DNA from: Acidobacteriota bacterium
GTDB taxonomy: Bacteria; Acidobacteriota; Terriglobia; Bryobacterales; Bryobacteraceae
NCBI GenBank assembly: GCA_016201205.1
Contig: JACQDF010000052.1
Location: 1 to 38,103 of the forward strand
Length of the DNA stretch: 38,103 nt
Direction of reading: 5' to 3'
The notes below the pieces were generated by a model, which made no database searches, was not told where the DNA came from, and worked only from the letters and a program-made list of their open reading frames with translations. Below, piece by piece: positions 33,039 through 38,103 of the stretch (position 1 is its first letter; every line of letters starts with the position of its first letter). The translations under genes were made by a program, and so were the position numbers.

Positions 33039-34699
33039 TGCATCGCCGCGACTGGCTCCAGATGCTGGCGGCGCTCGCCGTCACTGAACTTCCCGCGCAG
33101 CAGAATCCGCAGCCCGCCCCGCAGCGCATCACCAAAGAGATGCTTGCGACTGCGCTCAAAGCGATGGGCCTCGAATTTCCGGACGCGCAGCTCGACATGA
33201 TGCTCTCCAACGCCAACCGCTCTCTGGCGAGCATCGAGGCCCTGCGCAAGGCGTCCGTTCCGCTCGACACCGAGCCGGCGTTTGCCTTCTCGCCGATCGT
33301 GCCGCCCGCGCCGAAGAAAGCGCGCTTCGCTCCCACCCGACGGCAGCCGCGCCGCGACTGGAAAAAACCCGAAGACCTCGCCTTCTTCCCCGTGACCGAG
33401 CTCGCTCCGCTGGTCCGCGGCAAGAAGATTCCTTCGCTCGCTCTCACCAGGATGTACCTCGACCGTTTGAAACAATTCGGTCCCAAGCTCAATTGCACCA
33501 TTACCCTCACCGAAAGCCTCGCTCTCGAGCAGGCCGGCCGCGCCGACGCCGAAATCCGCCGCGGAAACTACCGCGGCCCCCTTCACGGCATCCCTTGGGG
33601 CGCGAAAGATCTCTTCGCCACCAAGGGCATCCCGACCACCTGGGGCGCCGAGCCCTACCAGAACCAGGTCTTCGATCACGACGCCACGGTCGTCGAGCGG
33701 CTGGAAAAAGCAGGCGCTGTTCTGCTGGCCAAGCTCTCGATGGGCGCGCTCGCCATGGGCGGGCTCTGGTTCGGTGGAATGACGAAAACGCCGTGGAACA
33801 TCGAGCAGACGTCGAGCGGATCTTCGGCCGGATCGGCGTCGGCGACCGCCGCCGGTCTGGTCGGCTTCTCGCTTGGAACGGAAACGCTCGGCTCGATCAT
33901 CACGCCGTCAGTGCGCTGCGGCACAACGGCACTCCGGCCGACCTACGGCCGCGTCAGCCGGCACGGCGCGATGGGGCTTTCCTGGACGATGGACAAAGTC
34001 GGCCCCATCTGCCGCTCGGTGGAAGATTGCGCTCTCGTGCTTCGCGCGATCTGCGGCCCCGATGGCCGCGACCGTTCCGTCCTCGATGCGCCGCTCGATT
34101 GGGAGCCCGCGCGACCGCTCTCCTCGCTCCGCATCGGCCTTCTGCAACAAGACTTCGAGCCTTTCAAGGACGAGGAGAAGAAAGCCTACGAGCAGGCGCT
34201 CCAGGACCTGGGCAAAGCGGGCATCACGGCGCAGCCAGCCGAGTTGCCCAGGATCGACTCCGGCTCGCTGCTCATGATTCTGAACGCGGAAGCGGCTGCC
34301 GCCTTTGACGACCTCACGCGCGACGGCGGCGTCAGCCAGCTCAAGGACCAGGGGCCTCGCGCCTGGCCCAATTCCTTCCGCTCCTCACGCCTCATCCCCG
34401 CCGTCGAGTATCTGCGTGCGCAGCGCACCCGCACGCTGCTGATGCGCCAGATGGATGAGTTCTTTCGCAAGTGGGACGTGCTGGTCGCGCCGCCCTACGG
34501 GCCGAGCGGCCTGCTCACCATCACCAACCTCACCGGCCATCCGCAGATCATCGTGCCGTGCGGATTCGTCCAGGGCATGCCCCGCGGCCTGGTGTTTACC
34601 GGACGCCCGTGCCAGGAAGGGCTGCCGATGCGCGTCGCACTCGCCTATCAAAACGCGACCAGGTGGCACACCATGCAGCCGCCGCTGACGGCTGGCTGA
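33038..34699 (+). CDS. Amidase-signature family hydrolase, probably exported
   Basis: The 553-residue amidase has the full catalytic set: K190 (WGAKD), the cis-serine S262 in QTSSGSSAGSA, and the nucleophile S286 in GTETLGSIITPS, as in GatA and fatty-acid amide hydrolases. Residues 1-22 (MHRRDWLQMLAALAVTELPAQQ) look like a Tat-like signal, so it probably acts outside the cytoplasm and is not the GatA subunit of the tRNA amidotransferase. An extra segment of about 90 residues precedes the amidase core, including a proline-rich linker (86-105). AAGGAGG (33027-33033) sets the ATG at 33038. The physiological amide is unknown. Confidence 0.88.
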   Translation: MHRRDWLQMLAALAVTELPAQQNPQPAPQRITKEMLATALKAMGLEFPDAQLDMMLSNANRSLASIEALRKASVPLDTEPAFAFSPIVPPAPKKARFAPTRRQPRRDWKKPEDLAFFPVTELAPLVRGKKIPSLALTRMYLDRLKQFGPKLNCTITLTESLALEQAGRADAEIRRGNYRGPLHGIPWGAKDLFATKGIPTTWGAEPYQNQVFDHDATVVERLEKAGAVLLAKLSMGALAMGGLWFGGMTKTPWNIEQTSSGSSAGSASATAAGLVGFSLGTETLGSIITPSVRCGTTALRPTYGRVSRHGAMGLSWTMDKVGPICRSVEDCALVLRAICGPDGRDRSVLDAPLDWEPARPLSSLRIGLLQQDFEPFKDEEKKAYEQALQDLGKAGITAQPAELPRIDSGSLLMILNAEAAAAFDDLTRDGGVSQLKDQGPRAWPNSFRSSRLIPAVEYLRAQRTRTLLMRQMDEFFRKWDVLVAPPYGPSGLLTITNLTGHPQIIVPCGFVQGMPRGLVFTGRPCQEGLPMRVALAYQNATRWHTMQPPLTAG

Positions 34700-34719
34700 C
34701 CGCTTCCGCGCTCACGGCT
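34696..34719. repeat. Degenerate inverted copy of the CCGCGAGCG-type repeat
   Basis: This stretch (CTGACCGCTTCCGCGCTCACGGCT without spaces in the genome) resembles the reverse complement of the right half of the 45-bp repeat with a short deletion. It overlaps the stop of the amidase and the stop of the convergent alcohol dehydrogenase. The match is partial, so it may be coincidence. Confidence 0.35.
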
Positions 34720-35743
34720 GGAGGATCACTTTCATCAGGTTGGGCTCGTGCTGATACAGGCGCTGGAACCATCGGACGCCGTCGGACAACGGGACCTTCG
34801 CGCTGATGATCGGCTCGACGCGGATCGCTTTGCGCACCAGCAGATCCATGCAGGCCGGATATTCGCCCGCCGATCCGCACGTCCCTTGCAACCGGATCTC
34901 GCGTGTCACCACCTGCTGCAGCGGCAGCTCGATCTTTGGCGTAATGTTGCCGATCAGCGTCACCGTGCCGCCTTTGCGCACCGCCGCGATCGCCGTGTTG
35001 ATCGGATCCGTCGCCCCCACCGCTTCCAGCGCCACGTCCGCGCCGCGCCCTTCCGTCCGGGCGAGGATCTCCTTCACGACGTCGCAATCTTTCGGATTCA
35101 ACGTCTCCTCGGCGCCCAATTCCTTCGCCAGTCCGAGTTTGGAATCCTCGAGATCCACCGCAAACACGCGGCTGCACCCGGCCGCTTTCGCCGCCTGAAT
35201 CGTCAGCAGCCCGATCATGCCGCTTCCCACCACGACGGCTGTGTCGCCCAGAGAGACCGGCGTCAGATTCACCGCGTGCACGGCGATCGAAACCGCTTCA
35301 ATGAGCGCCGCGTGCTCGAAGGGCAGCTCGTCCGGCAGCCTGTAGAGAATGTTCCGCGGCACCGCCACATATTCCGCGAATGCGCCGTGCCGGCGGTAGT
35401 CTCCGCACGAGACGCCGAGCACCTGCCGGTTTTCGCACAGGTTCACCTGCCCGCGCCGGCAAAAGTGGCACCTGCCGCAGGACACCGTCGAATCAAACGT
35501 CACCCGGTCGCCCGGTTTCCACCCGGAGACGTTCCGTCCCACTTGTTCGATGACCCCCGACGCCTCGTGCCCCATGATCAGCGGCGGAATACGGCGTCCT
35601 GAGCTGCCGTCGAGACCGTGCACGTCGCTTCCGCAAATCCCGCAGGCGCGCACGCGCACCAGCACATCCTCGTCCCCGACCGGCGGTTCCGGCTGATCCG
35701 TAAAATCCAGCTCCATGTACTGCTTCAGCAAAAGCGCTTTCAT
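34712..35743 (-). CDS. Zinc-binding alcohol/polyol dehydrogenase (MDR family)
   Basis: The 343-residue medium-chain dehydrogenase has catalytic-zinc residues C37, H59 and E60 (CGICGSDVHG, then MGHEASG). The structural-zinc cysteines are C89, C92, C95 and C103 (CGRCHFCRRGQVNLC), and the nucleotide fold is GSGMIG (173-178), with D197 after the second strand suggesting NAD preference. The pattern fits sorbitol/L-threonine/galactitol dehydrogenases: NAD-linked oxidation of a secondary alcohol in a sugar alcohol or related compound. No signal peptide, so cytoplasmic. It is the last gene of a minus-strand operon, 12 bases after the beta-propeller gene, and converges on the amidase with a 12-bp gap. 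Confidence 0.9.
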   Translation of the reverse strand: MKALLLKQYMELDFTDQPEPPVGDEDVLVRVRACGICGSDVHGLDGSSGRRIPPLIMGHEASGVIEQVGRNVSGWKPGDRVTFDSTVSCGRCHFCRRGQVNLCENRQVLGVSCGDYRRHGAFAEYVAVPRNILYRLPDELPFEHAALIEAVSIAVHAVNLTPVSLGDTAVVVGSGMIGLLTIQAAKAAGCSRVFAVDLEDSKLGLAKELGAEETLNPKDCDVVKEILARTEGRGADVALEAVGATDPINTAIAAVRKGGTVTLIGNITPKIELPLQQVVTREIRLQGTCGSAGEYPACMDLLVRKAIRVEPIISAKVPLSDGVRWFQRLYQHEPNLMKVILQP

Positions 35744-35755
35744 GGTCTCCTGATT

Positions 35756-37045
35756 TTATCGTGCCAGCGACGCGCTGATGATCTCTTCGTCGTTGCGCGT
35801 GACGATGTGCCGGTTCGCATAGGCCGGGTGCGTCCAGTTGATGAACTCTCTTTGCCGGCGGTTGCCCGGCCGCGTAGTCGGCTTGATCAGAAAGGTACGG
35901 CTGATCTCTTCATAGCCCTTCGGCGAAAGGTTCGCGATGATCAGCTCGCCCCGGTCGTTATTGATGAAGTAGCGGTTCTTGTGGCGAACGATGTGTCCGG
36001 TGGCCCAGCGCGCGTTTTCCCTGGTCACTTCCAGCGTCTCCCACACGCGCTCACCCGTCTTCGCGTTCAGGCATCGGAGCTGCCCGTAGCTGCAAATGCC
36101 GTAGATATAGTCGCCGTCGAGCACCGGCGTGCTGATCAGCGAATGCAGCCCGTCCGTCTTGATCTCGCTCTCGCTCGATCCTTTCCAGAGAATGCGGGCA
36201 GCCGGCTTCGAGCCATCGAGTTCCAGCATCATCGGTCCGTTGTAGAAAGCCGAGAAGAACAACCGCGATGGCGTCAGCACCGGCGTCCCCACGTTCAGTC
36301 CGACGTTCATCTTCCACGGCTGCTGCCACCACACCCGCCCGTTCTCCGGATCAAGTGAAGTCACCGCCGTTGCATGCCACTGGATCAACTGGCGCCGCCC
36401 GCCCGCCTCCACCAGCACCGGCGGGCTGTAGCCGATCTCGGAATCGGCGTCGAGCGCGCGCCAGATTTCGTTTCCCGTCATCTTGTCCAGGGCGATGATC
36501 TTGGCTGTCTCGCCGCCCGCAAGGCAGATCAGGCGGTTGCCGTCCACGATGGGCGCGGCGGTGATTCCCCAGATCGGCACATGCGTCTTGAAATCGCGAA
36601 CGAAGTCGCGGCTCCAGATCACCTCGCCAGTGGCTGTGTTCAGGCAATGAAGCGCGCCCATCGCGCCCAGCACGTACAGGCGATCGCCGTCCACCGTCGG
36701 AGTCGCCCGCGGCCCGGTCGCGTAAATCGGCTGGAGGCCAATGTACTGCGCTTCCCATTCCCGCGTCCATAGCGCCTTTCCCGTCTTCTCATCGAGCGCC
36801 ATCGCGCGCTCGATGCCGCGGTTGCCCTGCTTGTGATCCCAGTCGACAACAAACACGCGTCCTGCCGCCACCGCCGGGCCCGCAAAGCCGGTGTGCACCG
36901 GCGCGCGCCAGCGGATCTTCAGTCCGTCCTCCGAAAAGCGATCCACAATGCCGTCTTCAGTCCAGACGCCTTTGCGCCCTTTGCCCCGCCACTCCGGCCA
37001 GTCTTCGGCCGCCAGACAAAAGATCAGCAGCGCCAGAATCTTCAT
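35756..37045 (-). CDS. Exported PQQ-type beta-propeller repeat protein
   Basis: The 429-residue protein has a signal peptide (about 1-13) and then WPEWRGKGRKGVWTEDGIV, a common opening of exported PQQ-like propellers in this group. Several blades follow with the pattern V-x-D-x-x-L-Y...G-A-L-x-C-L-N-x-x-T-G-E-x-x-W: DGDRLYVLGAMGALHCLN, LICLAGGETAKIIALDK and YIYGICSYGQLRCLN. Such propellers either hold PQQ as dehydrogenase cofactor or act as a scaffold, like BamB. No dehydrogenase active-site pattern for quinoprotein alcohol dehydrogenase (vicinal CC) is seen, so a binding role is likelier. Its ATG overlaps the stop of the isochorismatase-like gene (37042-37045). Confidence 0.82.
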   Translation of the reverse strand: MKILALLIFCLAAEDWPEWRGKGRKGVWTEDGIVDRFSEDGLKIRWRAPVHTGFAGPAVAAGRVFVVDWDHKQGNRGIERAMALDEKTGKALWTREWEAQYIGLQPIYATGPRATPTVDGDRLYVLGAMGALHCLNTATGEVIWSRDFVRDFKTHVPIWGITAAPIVDGNRLICLAGGETAKIIALDKMTGNEIWRALDADSEIGYSPPVLVEAGGRRQLIQWHATAVTSLDPENGRVWWQQPWKMNVGLNVGTPVLTPSRLFFSAFYNGPMMLELDGSKPAARILWKGSSESEIKTDGLHSLISTPVLDGDYIYGICSYGQLRCLNAKTGERVWETLEVTRENARWATGHIVRHKNRYFINNDRGELIIANLSPKGYEEISRTFLIKPTTRPGNRRQREFINWTHPAYANRHIVTRNDEEIISASLAR

Positions 37046-37833
37046 CTCAATGCCCTCAGCACGTCGACCGAAAGCGTGCTCGGAGCCCAGTACTTCTCGA
37101 TGTGCTCGACCACCAGCCCCGTCCCCGCTTCATGACTCACGTACGGCTTGTCCTTCGGGTCGTACATCGCGTCGGTGAGATCGCGCACCAGGATGCAGCG
37201 GATGCCCCATTTCGTCATCTGCCGGATCGCGAACGTCCGGTTCAGAATGCACATGTTCGTGTGCACGCCCATGACCAGCAGATGCTTGATGCCGCGCAGC
37301 GAGAGCACGTTGTAGATCTCCTGTCCGTTGTCAGAGATCAGATCGTTCGGGCCAATCGTGAGCCCCGCATGCTGCCGCTTCCATGCTTTGTAGGAAGAGT
37401 CACCCGGCGTGTCGCAGCCGCCATCGGAGGCGTCCACAGGCAACGGCGGATCCGTCAAGCCGAGCGGCTCCGGCGGCGCGACTTTCGAGAAGCCCAGCAC
37501 GGCCCTCCTCGGCGCGGACTCTTTGTAGAATTCCATCGTTTCCGACGGTGCGTGAATGATCAGCACGCCGCTCGCCCGCAGCCGCTCGAGAAACGGCTCC
37601 ATCTTCGTCACCAGCCCGCCGACGCGCTCGTTGGCGCCGCGGCACCAGTGCTTGTCCCACATGTCGCAGATGACGGCGGCAGTCGCATCGAGCGGCAGCG
37701 GGTAGCCCAACTCCACCGCTTGCCATTGGCCACTGCCTTTGAACGCCTCCACGCGGCTGCGCACCTTGAGCGTGATGCGGCCGCCATCCCCGGCCAGAAC
37801 CAGAACCGGAATCAGCCAGAACGCCCTCTTCAT
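37042..37833 (-). CDS. Exported isochorismatase-like cysteine hydrolase
   Basis: The 263-residue protein has a hydrophobic start (MKRAFWLIPVLVLAG) resembling a signal peptide. The isochorismatase-fold core then carries D57 (TAAVICDMWD) and the nucleophile C195 in VMGVHTNMCILNRTFAIR, with a cis-peptide-like GVHTN before it. Family members hydrolyse amides such as nicotinamide, ureidoacrylate or N-carbamoyl groups through the cysteine. Secretion of such an enzyme is less common and suggests an extracytoplasmic substrate. It leads the three-gene operon with the propeller and the dehydrogenase. A ribosome-like GGGAG precedes the ATG at 37833. The upstream region is occupied by the hairpin array at 37874-37959. 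Confidence 0.85.
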   Translation of the reverse strand: MKRAFWLIPVLVLAGDGGRITLKVRSRVEAFKGSGQWQAVELGYPLPLDATAAVICDMWDKHWCRGANERVGGLVTKMEPFLERLRASGVLIIHAPSETMEFYKESAPRRAVLGFSKVAPPEPLGLTDPPLPVDASDGGCDTPGDSSYKAWKRQHAGLTIGPNDLISDNGQEIYNVLSLRGIKHLLVMGVHTNMCILNRTFAIRQMTKWGIRCILVRDLTDAMYDPKDKPYVSHEAGTGLVVEHIEKYWAPSTLSVDVLRALR

Positions 37834-37873
37834 GTCTCTCGCTCCCTCGAATCAGAATAAGAACCAGGTTCGG

Positions 37874-37959
37874 TGGGGCGGTCAATCCTGGCCGCAGCCG
37901 CCTTTCAGGCGGCTGGCTTGCCCGCTGAAAGCGGGCTTGCGGGCTGAAAGCCCGCCCCA
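37874..37959. repeat. 86-bp array of three hairpins with terminal inverted repeats
   Basis: TGGGGCGG (37874-37881) and CCGCCCCA (37952-37959) are perfect inverted ends of an 86-bp element. Inside are three triloop hairpins: AGCCGCCT/AGGCGGCT (37896-37903 and 37907-37914), GCCCGCT/AGCGGGC (37920-37926 and 37930-37936), and GCGGGCT/AGCCCGC (37939-37945 and 37949-37955). The last two have loop GAA. This looks like a REP/MITE-type palindromic element. The group II intron begins at the next base, 37960. Confidence 0.8.
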
Positions 37960-38103
37960 GTGCGCCCAGCATGGGCAGAATCTTGTTGGATGAAAGGAGC
38001 CAACCGGAGCCGATGACGGCAACCGTAGCGAAACCGCAAGGCCTAACCGTGAGGCGAAAGCTGAAGGAAGCGGCTAGCAAACTCTCGACCGAAGGAACAC
38101 AAA
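37960..38103 (+). mobile_element. 5' part of a group II intron, truncated by the window edge
   Basis: The sequence starts with the group II 5' consensus GTGCG, then GCCCAGCATGGGC, which folds as the first small hairpin of domain I. It later has AACCGTGAGG, CTGAAGGAAGCGG, TAGCAAA (to 38081) and GAAGGAACACAAA at the window end. These conserved strings occur, in this order and spacing, in domain I of bacterial group II introns, including group IIC introns that insert after hairpins. Domains II-VI and any reverse transcriptase/maturase gene would lie beyond 38103. The insertion point is exactly at the right end of the 86-bp hairpin element. The exact subclass cannot be settled from this piece. 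Confidence 0.85.

Noticed and set aside
37854..37885. Promoter for the isochorismatase-like gene (TTGACC and TATTCT on the minus strand)
   Set aside because: The spacer would be 20 bp, too long for confidence, although the -35-like box touches the hairpin element.

Overview
The window is GC-rich, densely coding bacterial DNA. Its gene content points to an Acidobacteriota genome, probably Bryobacterales/Solibacter-like. The signs are two tandem ~1,160-residue TonB-dependent receptors with an N-terminal carboxypeptidase-regulatory domain, a Tat-type sulfatase, an exported D-aminoacylase-type amidohydrolase, a DUF4097 lipoprotein, many exported hydrolases, and a phoH-ybeY-corC-era core operon. 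This assignment is inference from gene families; no rRNA or other phylogenetic marker was searched.

Layout: (1) 1-595, two stem-loops and a MerT-like membrane protein on the minus strand. (2) 650-5184, a four-gene plus-strand operon: ALDH7-type aldehyde dehydrogenase, a sigma-factor-like protein with a C-terminal Cys/His cluster, a lipoprotein sugar-binding protein, and an enolase-superfamily sugar-acid dehydratase. (3) 5208-11094, an exported esterase, a radical SAM protein with a B12-binding-like N-terminus, an exported N-acyl-D-amino-acid deacylase, and a Tat-exported sulfatase. The last two diverge from a 26-bp perfect palindrome, and a related palindrome follows the sulfatase. (4) 11142-19707, a DUF4097 lipoprotein, a small secreted protein, and two TonB-dependent receptors. 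(5) 19861-23610, the phoH-ybeY-corC-era operon, bracketed by two identical 45-bp direct repeats. (6) 23800-28461, an orphan MoxR ATPase, a divergent YchF-like GTPase, an exported alpha/beta hydrolase, and a creatininase-family amidohydrolase, all plus strand. (7) 28484-32882, a tightly overlapped minus-strand operon: a catalytic M16 zinc protease, a non-catalytic M16 protein fused to a LolA/LolB-like domain, and a free-standing homologue of that domain. (8) 33038-34699, an amidase-signature enzyme preceded by a translationally coupled mini-ORF. (9) 34712-37833, a minus-strand operon: exported isochorismatase-like hydrolase, PQQ-type beta-propeller, and zinc alcohol dehydrogenase. (10) 37874-38103, an array of three hairpins with terminal inverted repeats, followed without a gap by the 5' end of a group II intron that runs out of the window.

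Read together, this is a heterotroph's envelope and scavenging region. TonB receptors, sulfatase, esterases, deacylase, amidase and sugar-acid enzymes take up and break down polymers or amino and sugar-acid derivatives. They are interspersed with a conserved housekeeping operon. Intergenic spaces are short; none exceeds about 300 bases. The larger ones hold palindromic repeats and promoters, described below. The most notable items are the intron-in-repeat junction at the right edge, the M16/LolA-like operon, the sigma-like protein with a Cys/His cluster, and the several palindromic repeat families placed exactly at operon borders.
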